Shown here: positions 21,257-30,291 of the stretch, piece by piece
How positions within the stretch are numbered: position 1 is the stretch's first letter
How the letters are laid out: every line of letters begins with the position of its first letter
Virus record (IMG/VR): IMGVR_UViG_3300012931_000056
Coordinates: 1-32,355 of that record
Length of the DNA stretch: 32,355 nucleotides
Source: a virus
Strand: one strand, 5' to 3'
The notes under the pieces: generated by a model
What the model saw: only the letters and a program-made list of their open reading frames with translations
Told to the model about the DNA's origin: nothing
Database searches by the model: none
Made by a program: the position numbers and the translations under genes

Positions 21257-21727
21257 TTAAGTAATATTTGTAAAAGTATTTTGCCACAATGAATATGTAT
21301 AACTGCCTATCGTATTTCTACCTTCTATTATTTGAATATTCAATATAATATCTGAATTTTTTAAAGTACCTGTTACATTAATATTTGTACATAAACCATC
21401 TTCGATCATCCATTGTAACGATTCATTAGCATACGTTATAGCTGCATTCAATGTCGTTATATTTGCTCTAGCTTGTTGCAAAAGCCATAATTTAGAACCT
21501 ATTTCAAAACCTGTTACATCATTTGATAAATTTCCCATCCATCCACGTTGTAATTGTGGTGTAGCTATTTCACTTGATGATGCTCTACGTTCACACATCA
21601 ATGACATTTTTATTGCAGTATCAAATCCTTTAGTTTTACCTAAGTCACCGTTTACCCAATAAATATCAAAATAGCCTTTATCATTTAATTTGACATCAAC
21701 ATCGACATAAATATCAGTATTACTCAT
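21257..21727 (-). CDS. Baseplate protein, Mu gp46 family (gp25/W-like)
   Basis: A 156-residue protein with DIYWVNGDLGKTKGFDTAI (about 21-39), CERRASSSE (about 46-54), QRGWMGN (about 61-67) and ESLQWMIEDGL (about 103-113). This is the GP46 family pattern, which plays the gp25/W lysozyme-like wedge role in Mu-type baseplates. It overlaps the spike gene by 4 bp. Length is typical. Confidence 0.87.
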   Translation of the reverse strand: MSNTDIYVDVDVKLNDKGYFDIYWVNGDLGKTKGFDTAIKMSLMCERRASSSEIATPQLQRGWMGNLSNDVTGFEIGSKLWLLQQARANITTLNAAITYANESLQWMIEDGLCTNINVTGTLKNSDIILNIQIIEGRNTIGSYTYSLWQNTFTNIT

Positions 21728-22260
21728 ATAGATGTATTACCCCCACCTGATGTTATCGTTCCTATTTCATTGCCAACTTTGACAGTGTCCCCAACACGGG
21801 CGATTGCCGAACCACCACTACCTAAATTAGTAGTTCCAGTTGTGTTAATTTGAACACCATTAATATTTACGTTTCCAGCCGCTGTTAAATTTATATCTTT
21901 TTCTGATACTATATTAATATCACCATTAGCTTTAAAAATAATATAACTACCAGTAGAAGGTGATCCTATAGCAACTTCTCCAGTTTCAAGTCCAGATATT
22001 CTTTCAGCTTGACAAAATGGAATACAGGCTTTATTTTCAATATGTCCATTAATAGCCCAATAAACTACTTTTGTACCTACTGGCGGATTGCTAAATAACC
22101 CATACGGACTTATTCGTTGTGCATTTGCTGCATTATCTCCCAACGTCGAAATTTGAGTCAGAGGGTTAGCAGTACTATCCCCTTTGTTAAAGGATATATA
22201 TGCATATTGAGTAAGTTGTTTTACTTTATTATGTAGACCTTGTAATATTTGTTTCATCAT
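21724..22260 (-). CDS. Baseplate spike protein, Mu gp45/gpV family
   Basis: A 178-residue protein. It has an N-terminal helix and an OB-like part (about 1-90), then EVAIGSPSTGSYIIFKANGD (about 95-114) and a regular beta-helical repeat (EKDINLTAAGNVNINGVQI), ending in GSGGSAIARVGDTVKV. This is the trimeric membrane-piercing spike of contractile tails. A terminal HxH metal site, common at spike tips, is not evident. Overlaps hub and gp46 genes by 4 bp each. Confidence 0.9.
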   Translation of the reverse strand: MMKQILQGLHNKVKQLTQYAYISFNKGDSTANPLTQISTLGDNAANAQRISPYGLFSNPPVGTKVVYWAINGHIENKACIPFCQAERISGLETGEVAIGSPSTGSYIIFKANGDINIVSEKDINLTAAGNVNINGVQINTTGTTNLGSGGSAIARVGDTVKVGNEIGTITSGGGNTSI

Positions 22261-23441
22261 GTTTTGCCTGTTTTATCAAAATATGCACTAGCATCAACTT
22301 GAGCTCCTTCTGTTTGTTTCTTTTTAGTATCTGATCCTGGTTTTGAAATAAAAGCATTTTTAGGTAGTAATGTTAAAGTTGTTTCAGAACCTCCATTTAA
22401 ATCATAACTATATTTAACGTCAGTTATTAATAAAGTATCATTTACATTTGAAAAACTGTCTATAACTTTTACATTTCTTCCTTGTTGCCAAATTATATTA
22501 TCTTGTAAGGCATAAAAACCTTCTAATACATATGTTTGTTTAAACGCATGGTATTTTCTAAAAAGCATTTCCCATTGAGCGCGATTCCCAATACCTGTTT
22601 GAGTATCTGATTGTTCAGAAACAAAATTATATATTCTACTAGTTCTTATTTCTGAATCTATAGAAGATGCAAAAACACTAACAGTATTTTTTACTGAATC
22701 AGTATCAGTTGAATCATCTTCCTCTTCTAGTGGTAAAGGACTTGGCGTTTGAACTAGATCAGAAAGATTTGTATTATTAGCGCTATCATTATCTTGAGTA
22801 CCTGCAATATACTTATAAAATCTTTTAGTATTATCATATTCAGCATTACAGCTTTTAATCATTGCATTTTGCGTACCATCAAATACTAAAACAGTATCAT
22901 ATAAAGGAACATTTTCAGCATTGGTAATTAATATATTGCTATCGGCATCTGTAGTTATAATTACTTGTCTCTTTTTAGCATATTTTTCTATTAATTCAAA
23001 AGCATTTATTCCAAATTCTCCACTTTCAATTTCACCAGATGAAAAAGGATCAATTGTTGTATCTTCTATAACTTTTATGTTAGTTATACCTAAAAAGGAT
23101 ATAATTTTTTCAATTATTTGTTTTAAAGTTGTAGGTGGAGAAAATTCTATAGCATTTCCTAAAGTACTATCGACAATATCACAAGATAAATCTCTTCCAC
23201 TCAATTTTATTGAATGAGAATTTGCACTATAATTAATATCTACTTTTTCAATAAAACCATTAATTAATGTAGTTTTATCAATTACGATTTGAATAGGATC
23301 TCCAACTTTTAATGGAAAAGTATTAACTGACGAATAAGTTGCTTCAAATTCAAAACTACCACAAAGTCTTTCAATACTTTTTTCAACTGAAACACTTTTC
23401 CAGTTTTCATATCTATTGCCATTTGCTATTAAATAAAACAT
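22257..23441 (-). CDS. Baseplate hub protein, Mu gp44/P2 gpD family
   Basis: A 394-residue protein. The start MFYLIANGNRYENWKSVSV and the body segments FEATYS, VGDPIQIVIDKTTLINGFI (about 46-64) and HSIKLSGRDLSCDIVDSTL (about 76-94) match the late-control D / Mu gp44 family. These proteins form the trimeric hub that holds the spike and begins the tube. The acidic linker PLEEEDDSTDTDSV at about 236-249 lies in the middle. It lies between the spike gene and the circularisation-type gene, as in Mu. Confidence 0.9.
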   Translation of the reverse strand: MFYLIANGNRYENWKSVSVEKSIERLCGSFEFEATYSSVNTFPLKVGDPIQIVIDKTTLINGFIEKVDINYSANSHSIKLSGRDLSCDIVDSTLGNAIEFSPPTTLKQIIEKIISFLGITNIKVIEDTTIDPFSSGEIESGEFGINAFELIEKYAKKRQVIITTDADSNILITNAENVPLYDTVLVFDGTQNAMIKSCNAEYDNTKRFYKYIAGTQDNDSANNTNLSDLVQTPSPLPLEEEDDSTDTDSVKNTVSVFASSIDSEIRTSRIYNFVSEQSDTQTGIGNRAQWEMLFRKYHAFKQTYVLEGFYALQDNIIWQQGRNVKVIDSFSNVNDTLLITDVKYSYDLNGGSETTLTLLPKNAFISKPGSDTKKKQTEGAQVDASAYFDKTGKT

Positions 23442-23444
23442 ATA

Positions 23445-24647
23445 TTAACTCGTTAGAATTTTAATATTACCAGATATTAAACTAGCATTTGTTATAGAAT
23501 TTAGACTTATAATATCTGAAGCATTATCTAAACTTCCATAATATTGATAAGTTAAGACATTAACAGGTATATTTTTAGCATTTATACTGGTTATTTTATT
23601 AATCGTCAAAGATTCATTGTCGAAAAAAGATTTTACATTTACTCTTAATTCTTGAATAGCATTTACCAGATCAGTTGACATATAAATATTTGTAGGATCA
23701 GAAAATAAATAACTATATGCAGTTTCTGTCTTTGTATTTATATTAGTTAATTCGTTTTCATTAGTTATAGTCAATTGAGTCGCTGAAAAATACATATTTG
23801 CTAAAAATAAAACATTTAAACAACCATTTATTAAAATTCTATCATTTTCTCTTTCAATTAATGATTCAGTTGTTTGTGGCACAGGAATATCATTCTCGCC
23901 AATTCCAAACATGTTATAATTCATATTAAATCTATCTTGTTCGCTATCTGAAATAGCATCAAATGTTTGTACTAAATTTACTGTATAATCAGCAAAATCG
24001 GTTGGCGATGAAACAATAGAATAAATATTTGCACTATAATCGGAAGAAGCTTTTGTAAAATTGTTTAAATCTACTTGATTCGGAGAACTAGTATTTTTAC
24101 TATAAGCATTAAATTGATTAGTAATATTAGTCATTTTTTGCGAAATATAATTAATATTATTATAATATTCTATAATATAATTAACTCCTAAATCGGAAAT
24201 TACAGTATCATAAACAGTATTAAATGTAGTTATAATATTTGTAAAATTATTTGTAGCCGGCGTTGGATAAACATTTGGTTGATTCTCTCTAAAAGTTATT
24301 TCATATACCGCACTACCAATATTTGTTGGTTCTTCAGTTACCGTCCAGTCGCCCATTACTACACAATTAACAACACCATAAAAAGGATGTATTAATATTC
24401 CAACAGAAGAATCGAGCAATGCACTTTCAAATTGCTGTCGATTTATTTCATAAGTTAATGTTCCACTGATTACTGCTGTTATTTTAAATTCTCTTAATTT
24501 CTTTCCTAAATCTTCAACAAAATCAAAATCCTTTCCTGGATATTCATGTAATACTTTTTTTCTTCCATGAGTTTTAGAGCCGGTTGCATAGAAGAATGAA
24601 ATTCCTTTATAAGAAGCTGGATATAATCTATCGAATAAAGTTAACAT
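23445..24647 (-). CDS. DNA-circularisation-type tail protein, Mu gp43 family
   Basis: A 400-residue protein whose first 90 residues (LFDRLYPASYKGISFFY, HGRKKVLHEYPGKD, LREFKITAVISG) match the DNA circularisation protein N-terminal family (Mu gp43 / Sf6-type nomenclature). Despite the family name, in contractile tails it is a baseplate or tube-cap component. The remaining part is helical and Asn-rich. It shares one base with the tape-measure stop and lies before the hub gene, the expected Mu order. Confidence 0.87.
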   Translation of the reverse strand: MLTLFDRLYPASYKGISFFYATGSKTHGRKKVLHEYPGKDFDFVEDLGKKLREFKITAVISGTLTYEINRQQFESALLDSSVGILIHPFYGVVNCVVMGDWTVTEEPTNIGSAVYEITFRENQPNVYPTPATNNFTNIITTFNTVYDTVISDLGVNYIIEYYNNINYISQKMTNITNQFNAYSKNTSSPNQVDLNNFTKASSDYSANIYSIVSSPTDFADYTVNLVQTFDAISDSEQDRFNMNYNMFGIGENDIPVPQTTESLIERENDRILINGCLNVLFLANMYFSATQLTITNENELTNINTKTETAYSYLFSDPTNIYMSTDLVNAIQELRVNVKSFFDNESLTINKITSINAKNIPVNVLTYQYYGSLDNASDIISLNSITNASLISGNIKILTS

Positions 24648-26350
24648 TAAAATGCACCTACTTGAGGCATATTATTACCTCTTTGAACAGATGAAGTAAG
24701 CGCATTATTTGGAGATTTCGTATGCACTGATCCAACTACATTATTTTTATCATTAACGTTTATATCAACTGCTATTTGCTGTGGTTTTGAAAAATGCTGA
24801 GCTAACATCATTATTAATGAGCCTATTGGGTTAACTGGCGCAGTGGCGATAGACATTCCTGTCATTGGTGTCATTGGATTAAATGATGTAGTTGATACGG
24901 ATTTTCCTTTGACGATTGCCGTTGTTGTGGCAGTAATCCCTAATGCGTTTGTAAGCGTAGCCATTTTTGCAATCAATCTATCAACAAAGTCATGAAATAC
25001 TTTACAATGTTTATATAGTTCATAAAATCCTAAACTTAAAGCTAAAACTCCAGTAACGGCTAATCCAATTGGACTTACTATTCCTGCTATTGTAAAACCA
25101 AATAATTTAAGTATGCCGACTATTACTTTTAATTTTTCTAAAAGAACAAATCCCATGTAAAAATGACCTAAGGCTATTAATGTCGGTCCTATAACCATAG
25201 CTATTAATGCAATCCATTTTATAAAAGAAAATAAAACAGGGCTACCTTCGGATATTTCATTTATTAAACCTATAATCCAATTCATAACTATATTCAATTT
25301 ATTGATCATATCTGGTTTAATGATCGCTAATTCTAAATTTTGATAAGCCTGATGTAATCTTTTAAGTTGATTGTTTAAGTCTCCATATTGTAATTCAACT
25401 AATTGCTGCGATATTTCACCTGATTTCTCTAATTCCTTATTAAAATTTTTCAATCCATCGGTATCGTTCATCATTCGAGTTAAAAACACTGTACTGCGTC
25501 CAAATGTTTTATACATTTCTCCTTGAGACATGTGTTTTTTATTAACTACATCAATGATATCGGATAAACTTTTTAATTTACCCGTATGAATACCTTGCTT
25601 TTCAAGAGCAAGAGATAATGTCTTGATCATTATATTCATACTACTTGCTGCGCCTTCAGCGGAACCTTGTATTCTTACGTAATATGCAAGATCGCTAGTG
25701 TATTCCTCCATGTTATAACCTGCTTTTTTCGCAACCGCAGCTCCTTCTTTCCACGCTTCATTAAAATCTTGTGCACTTGCTCCTGATTTTGAGGCGGCAG
25801 CTATTAATCTATTTGTTATATTTGGCAAATCATCGTAGCTTTTATTCCATAAATTCATCGCTGACATGGAAATATTTACCCCGTTAGTTAAATCAGTGCC
25901 GAGAGCAATATTTAATCTCGTGGCACTTGATAATATTTTATCCATTTGCTCAACTGTTTTAACTCCTCGCTGATACATAACAATTTCAGCTTTAGCTAAA
26001 TCGTCTTTAGTGCTTAGAGTTGTTTTACTTAATCTTTCATTTACATCTGCTAGATTATTCATTTGCTCTTCCGTAGCTCCTGTTATAATTTTTATCTTAT
26101 CCATAGAATTATAATATTCTGCTGCCGTATGAATTGCTACTCCTGTTACTGCGCCGCCTATTAATGAAAATTTTTTAGTTAAATCTGTGCCCATTCGAGA
26201 TAATTCACGACCAAATCTTGAAGTTGCATAGAATCCACGAGATAATTTAGTCATTTTTTCGGTCAATTCTTCGGCACTTCGTATTATTTTTTTTGTGACT
26301 GCCGTATATTGATCTATAATTTTAACAGTCCACGCTATATTAAAACTCAT
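24647..26350 (-). CDS. Tail tape-measure protein
   Basis: A 567-residue protein with a TP901-type core at about 75-310 (KIITGATEEQMNNLADVNE, then TTLSTKDDLAKAEIVMYQRG, then SGASAQDFNEAWKEGAAVAK), two hydrophobic regions at about 373-402 and 408-446 that could enter the host membrane during ejection, and a low-complexity tail. At roughly 1.5 Angstrom per residue the tail would be about 85 nm, short for a myovirus; this is an estimate. It directly follows the frameshifted chaperone pair. Confidence 0.9.
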   Translation of the reverse strand: MSFNIAWTVKIIDQYTAVTKKIIRSAEELTEKMTKLSRGFYATSRFGRELSRMGTDLTKKFSLIGGAVTGVAIHTAAEYYNSMDKIKIITGATEEQMNNLADVNERLSKTTLSTKDDLAKAEIVMYQRGVKTVEQMDKILSSATRLNIALGTDLTNGVNISMSAMNLWNKSYDDLPNITNRLIAAASKSGASAQDFNEAWKEGAAVAKKAGYNMEEYTSDLAYYVRIQGSAEGAASSMNIMIKTLSLALEKQGIHTGKLKSLSDIIDVVNKKHMSQGEMYKTFGRSTVFLTRMMNDTDGLKNFNKELEKSGEISQQLVELQYGDLNNQLKRLHQAYQNLELAIIKPDMINKLNIVMNWIIGLINEISEGSPVLFSFIKWIALIAMVIGPTLIALGHFYMGFVLLEKLKVIVGILKLFGFTIAGIVSPIGLAVTGVLALSLGFYELYKHCKVFHDFVDRLIAKMATLTNALGITATTTAIVKGKSVSTTSFNPMTPMTGMSIATAPVNPIGSLIMMLAQHFSKPQQIAVDINVNDKNNVVGSVHTKSPNNALTSSVQRGNNMPQVGAF

Positions 26351-26575
26351 TTATTTTCTCGAATTAACTTTAGACATTTCTTGTTTAATTTGTCGCTCTC
26401 TTTTATTTGCAAATTTATTGAGTTGGAACACTTTAGATAATGGAATTTGTTCCAACTCTAATATTGAAATAGCACCTTTATAATATATAGCTAGATTAGC
26501 GATTAATTCTTCAATTTCTTCTAATTCAAAATCACTAATCAATAGTTCAAAAAATTTGCGACATACTCTCCGCAA
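26351..26575 (-). CDS. -1 frame extension of the tail chaperone (gpT-like)
   Basis: The frame contains 74 codons but its only start is a TTG at 26575 within the upstream gene, with no ribosome-binding site. It lies in the -1 frame relative to the preceding gene and overlaps its end by 37 nt at a slippery site. It is therefore read as the C-terminal extension, giving a fusion of about 227 residues (161 from the first gene, then FELLISDF...). The extension is charged and helical (ELEEIEELIANLA) with a basic end. In lambda and Mu such extensions recruit the tape-measure protein to the chaperone. Confidence 0.83.
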   Translation of the reverse strand: MRRVCRKFFELLISDFELEEIEELIANLAIYYKGAISILELEQIPLSKVFQLNKFANKRERQIKQEMSKVNSRK

Positions 26576-27033
26576 ATTCTTTCATATAAAACGCTATCAG
26601 TTTCACAAATTGTCTGCCAAACTTCTTTTGTTAGTTTAGTGGTACCATTAACCAAACAACAACCATCACAAAATAAATCAATCAGTAATTGAAAAAATCT
26701 ATTATCGAAATTTTTATCAGATTGCAATTGATCAATTATTTCTTTCCAAGTAGCTCTTTTTTGCTCTTCATTAGTAGCTAATTGTTTTGCTCTATCGCTA
26801 AATGCTTTTAATTCTTCAGCGGTTTTCGACATTAATAATGGAGCAGCCAGAGAAGCTGAAATTGCTTGTGCGGATTTTAAATATTTTTTAATATCATTAA
26901 CTTTGCCATTTTGATAATGCTTATATGACGGAGCTAAAAGTATTAAATGGTCCGCCTCACTGTTCATCGCAGAAGGCGTATCCATATATTTAATTGATAC
27001 TTCTAAATCAAATCTAAATTGTTTTTCAGACAT
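26539..27033 (-). CDS. Tail assembly chaperone (gpG-like, Mu gp41 position)
   Basis: A 164-residue, mostly helical, charged protein (begins MSEKQFRFDLEVSIKY). It lies between the tube gene and the tape measure and is followed by an out-of-frame partner, the invariable location of tail assembly chaperones. Sequence similarity alone would not identify it; the place and the frameshift do. The zero-frame product ends VANFLNY. A GAGG ribosome-binding site precedes the ATG. It is not expected in the finished virion. Confidence 0.85.
   Translation of the reverse strand: MSEKQFRFDLEVSIKYMDTPSAMNSEADHLILLAPSYKHYQNGKVNDIKKYLKSAQAISASLAAPLLMSKTAEELKAFSDRAKQLATNEEQKRATWKEIIDQLQSDKNFDNRFFQLLIDLFCDGCCLVNGTTKLTKEVWQTICETDSVLYERICGEYVANFLNY
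26548..26557 (-). promoter_or_regulatory. Programmed -1 ribosomal frameshift site
   Basis: On the minus strand AAATTTTTTG is read in the zero frame as A-AAT-TTT-TTG. It contains a perfect X-XXY-YYZ heptamer (A-AAT-TTT) and a second overlapping one (T-TTT-TTG). Slipping -1 continues into the 74-codon frame, and the zero frame stops three codons later at 26539. A GATTAG/CTAATC pairing downstream may form a stimulatory hairpin, but this is weak. Confidence 0.85.
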
Positions 27034-27058
27034 TATAACCTCGTTATCTTAATTAATA

Positions 27059-27463
27059 TTATGCAACAGGAGAACCAGAAAATTCAATTTCAAATTCACC
27101 ATCTGAAGATGCTTTTATTTCTGCATTTGTTAATAGTGTCATTGTATTAAAATATCTCGAAAAAGTATCAGTTATTGAACCAACTTGTGTTCCAATTAAT
27201 GAACATGCTACAAAAATAGCATCTTTCCATTGATTATATAAATCAACCATATAATCAGTAGCCTCAACTGTACATTTTATTTTTGCAAGCTTTGATTCTG
27301 CGTCAACTGTATAAATAACATCTACAGCCCCACCACCAGCGGTCATTGCTCTGGTTTTGTATTCGCCTTTACCATCATTAAAACTTAATGAATTTGGTTT
27401 ATATGGAATTTGTACATTGTTTATAGTGAATACTAAATTATTTAGACCTATTCTATCAGCCAT
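27059..27463 (-). CDS. Tail tube protein
   Basis: A 134-residue protein: MADRIGLNNLVFTINNVQIPYKPNSLSFNDG (split around residues 5-31), then the central GEYKTRAMTAGGGAVDVIY (about 33-51) and a C-terminal strand region ending EFEIEFSGSP. This is the contractile-tail tube family and length. The inner tube is driven through the host envelope. It follows the sheath gene by 12 bp and precedes the chaperones, as in Mu. A GAGGTGA ribosome-binding site precedes it. Confidence 0.88.
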   Translation of the reverse strand: MADRIGLNNLVFTINNVQIPYKPNSLSFNDGKGEYKTRAMTAGGGAVDVIYTVDAESKLAKIKCTVEATDYMVDLYNQWKDAIFVACSLIGTQVGSITDTFSRYFNTMTLLTNAEIKASSDGEFEIEFSGSPVA

Positions 27464-27475
27464 TTTATCACCTCA

Positions 27476-29038
27476 TTAAATATTAAATGTTACTTGGATT
27501 ATGTAATCCATTTCACGTAATTGTGTAACTATAGGTAAAAGCATCGAAATTGTTGCTTTGCCTGAAGCATAATCTATAGTTATTGATCTATTATTTTTAA
27601 AAAACTTTGCAGCACTTAATCCATTGGTCAATGTTCCAGTAGGAACTAATGATTGTTGACCTAAATAACTAAAAACACCATCAACAAATGATCCTATCAT
27701 TTGTGCATTAGCCATATTATATCCGGGCAATGTATCACCTTGGGTCAAACGAGATTGCCTAAATGTAGATCTTGTTTGTACAACCAAATATTCACGACAA
27801 TTAACTTCAGTATCAACATATTCTAAATATTTAAAAGAATTATTTGGATTTCCCGAAACATCCGTTTTATAAGTCGTCAAAGTAGTAGATAAAATAACAT
27901 TATTATTATTTTGATCATTTCCGAATATTGATATTCCTGCGTCAACTAATTCATCTTGCTCATCTTGTGTCCAATATAAATTAGTATCACATGGAATATG
28001 ATTTAGCATTAAGGTGTTAAAATATGGAAATGAAGCCATATGCATTCCACCTAATGCATCATTTGATGTAACTGAAGCAGTAATAAATGAAGTTAAATTT
28101 GCACTATCTGTTAATTTAATTGCGCAAAAAGCAGCGAAACATGCAGAAGATTTTTCAGATATTTCAAGAATTAAACTACCTTTAAAAGTAGAACTTGTTT
28201 GTAAAGGACCGCCATTTAAAATAGTTAATGATTGTGAATTATAACTATTACCCAATGTTTTAAGATTTGCTAAAGTGTCGCTAGAAGTAATTATTGCAAC
28301 TCCGTCTTGTATAGAATTTACAGTATTAAATCTATTATCAAGAAAATCTACAACAGTATCTAAATCAAATTTATCAGACCAAACTATTCTTTGATATCTT
28401 GTAATACCAATTACATCAAATACATTAGTTAAAACAGGAGAACCCGTTCCTGGCGTAATTGTTAATGCGTATGTTACTCCGTCAACAGTTCCATCCATTT
28501 TTATTGATAAATTATTTCCAATAGTCCCCTTATGTATTGACTTGATTTTTACTGTTGCTGTATCTAATGTAGCAGTAAATGGAGCATTTGTATCGTCTGT
28601 TATAGCTGCAACTAAAGCGGTTGCTATATTAGCCGCTGTATCAGTATTAGATACATCTATAACATATTTATTGTCATTTTCCGACCCAATAATAAAAGTT
28701 AATTCTCCATCTTCAGTGGCTATTCCACTAAATACAATATCAGCTTCAAATTGAGTGCCAGAAGAAGGATCATCTAATGGAATAACATCAATACGAATTT
28801 TAGATAAAGCTAAGTCAAAAACGTTTTGTGTTGTTCTTAACATATTACTAATTATCGATCTTCTACCAAATAATGTATTGTAATCAGACATTAAAACATC
28901 TTTATATAAATCTCCAGCAGTAGCCGTACCAGTAGAAGCCATTTGATTTACTATTAAAATCTTTTGTTCTTCATTAGTTGATTGTGAATTAGCAGCAACT
29001 AAAGTAGCTGTAACACGAGGTTGTAAAATAGAACTCAT
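27476..29038 (-). CDS. Tail sheath protein
   Basis: The start is set at ATG 29038 because a GGGG Shine-Dalgarno (29051-29048) stands 9 nt before it; an upstream in-frame TTG would contain that site. The product is about 520 residues. The N-terminal part (about 10-90) has the LIVNQMASTGTATAGDL and DYNTLFGRRSIISNML segments. A Thr/Asp-rich insert domain follows, and the C-terminal part with TFRQSRLTQGDTLPG and SITIDYASGKATISMLLP is the conserved sheath core. The sheath contracts to drive the tube. Length agrees with Mu-type sheaths (about 495). Confidence 0.92.
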   Translation of the reverse strand: MSSILQPRVTATLVAANSQSTNEEQKILIVNQMASTGTATAGDLYKDVLMSDYNTLFGRRSIISNMLRTTQNVFDLALSKIRIDVIPLDDPSSGTQFEADIVFSGIATEDGELTFIIGSENDNKYVIDVSNTDTAANIATALVAAITDDTNAPFTATLDTATVKIKSIHKGTIGNNLSIKMDGTVDGVTYALTITPGTGSPVLTNVFDVIGITRYQRIVWSDKFDLDTVVDFLDNRFNTVNSIQDGVAIITSSDTLANLKTLGNSYNSQSLTILNGGPLQTSSTFKGSLILEISEKSSACFAAFCAIKLTDSANLTSFITASVTSNDALGGMHMASFPYFNTLMLNHIPCDTNLYWTQDEQDELVDAGISIFGNDQNNNNVILSTTLTTYKTDVSGNPNNSFKYLEYVDTEVNCREYLVVQTRSTFRQSRLTQGDTLPGYNMANAQMIGSFVDGVFSYLGQQSLVPTGTLTNGLSAAKFFKNNRSITIDYASGKATISMLLPIVTQLREMDYIIQVTFNI

Positions 29039-29055
29039 AATTATATGCCCCAATT

Positions 29056-30291
29056 TTAAGTTAAAGGCTCATCGTCTAAATCGACGTGAGCAGTCATCTC
29101 TGTTTTACCAGAGTTATAATTCTCTAATAAATTATTAAAATCATAATACACATCACGAAATGCTCGAGTATCAAGCCTATCAAATGCATCGGTAATATTA
29201 AGATAATAAGTAGATTGAAATGTAAATTTATGAATATAAAAAGCTTCTTGGTATTCGTAAGCTCCATGTTGATCTATTACCAAAGGATCACTACTAATTT
29301 CAGAAAAACCAGTAGGAAACTTTGATCTTAATAATGTTTTACAAATAGCAGGAGTTAAATCTTGTATAAAATCTCTTGCTTCAATACCACCTGAATATTT
29401 TTGTTCTTGTCCTGTTACATTTTTATAAGTTGTTGGAACAAAAACATAAAATGTAAATCCCTGTATCATTAATTGACGATAATAATTAGAACCACTTCTT
29501 GCCTGCATTATTGCATCATTTGGGGTCCCTCTATCTTTTGAAGCAACATCATTTTCCATAACTACAAAACCCCATATTTTATTTATGGAATGTTTTGTAT
29601 AAGCTAATACTGCGGTTTCAATTGTTAACGCTCCTGATATTCTAGGTATTGTACGTAAAATAATATCTCCAGCGGCAGTAACATCAGGAATATCTCCAGT
29701 TGCCTCGTAAGTAAAAGTATAATCGTCAACAACCGTAACTTTTACCCAACCATTAAATCCATAAATTAAATCTTGTAAGAAAGTAATATCGCCTGTGGCT
29801 GGAGTATCCGCATCATCAGACATTAAATAAACAAAATTCTCTCTATTTGATACTTGTAATAAATAATGTGTTCCGTTATATTCATCCTGATCCGCACCAC
29901 TAACTTGTACTTGCGTTTGCCAACCCATGGACAAATCATGATCAACGCTAGTAGTTGCGAAAGCGACTTTAGTCCCTAAATTCTCAACGGTATTTCCTGA
30001 TAATGCTCGATTCATGAATTGATAAATACCATTTACCAATATTCCGTTTATAGCGTCATAAACTATTTGCCCTTGATTATCATCAAATGTCAAAGTTGTA
30101 ATTGGAATTGGAACTAATGCACCACTTATAAAAACATAATCATTAGTTGTTAACCCATGCGCCGTAGAGGTAACACAAGTAATCACATTAGAAACGCTAG
30201 ATAAAGAAGTTACATCAAGCTCTTCGCTAAAATAGCCTGTATAATAAGGTAAATATGTTTGTAATCTTCTAACAACGTCTTGATACTTCAT
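29056..30291 (-). CDS. Modular virion protein next to sheath (411 aa), possible tail terminator
   Basis: The first 25 residues are helical. Residues about 35-60 (VITCVTSTAHGLTTND) and about 183-212 (TFTYEATGD, then AAGDIIL) look like two halves of one beta module, with a complete similar module at about 109-170 (VSGADQDEYNGT, TPATGDI) between them. The C-terminal 190 residues are a beta/alpha domain with no clear family (PTTYKNVTGQEQKYSGG, then RDFIQDLTPAICKTLL). It lies between the gp10-like protein and the sheath, where tail terminators are found. That role is inferred from place only. Confidence 0.6.
   Translation of the reverse strand: MKYQDVVRRLQTYLPYYTGYFSEELDVTSLSSVSNVITCVTSTAHGLTTNDYVFISGALVPIPITTLTFDDNQGQIVYDAINGILVNGIYQFMNRALSGNTVENLGTKVAFATTSVDHDLSMGWQTQVQVSGADQDEYNGTHYLLQVSNRENFVYLMSDDADTPATGDITFLQDLIYGFNGWVKVTVVDDYTFTYEATGDIPDVTAAGDIILRTIPRISGALTIETAVLAYTKHSINKIWGFVVMENDVASKDRGTPNDAIMQARSGSNYYRQLMIQGFTFYVFVPTTYKNVTGQEQKYSGGIEARDFIQDLTPAICKTLLRSKFPTGFSEISSDPLVIDQHGAYEYQEAFYIHKFTFQSTYYLNITDAFDRLDTRAFRDVYYDFNNLLENYNSGKTEMTAHVDLDDEPLT

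Noticed and set aside
26351-26575. An independent 74-residue gene starting at TTG
   Set aside because: The TTG lacks a ribosome-binding site and lies within the upstream gene; the slippery heptamer shows it is reached by -1 frameshifting.
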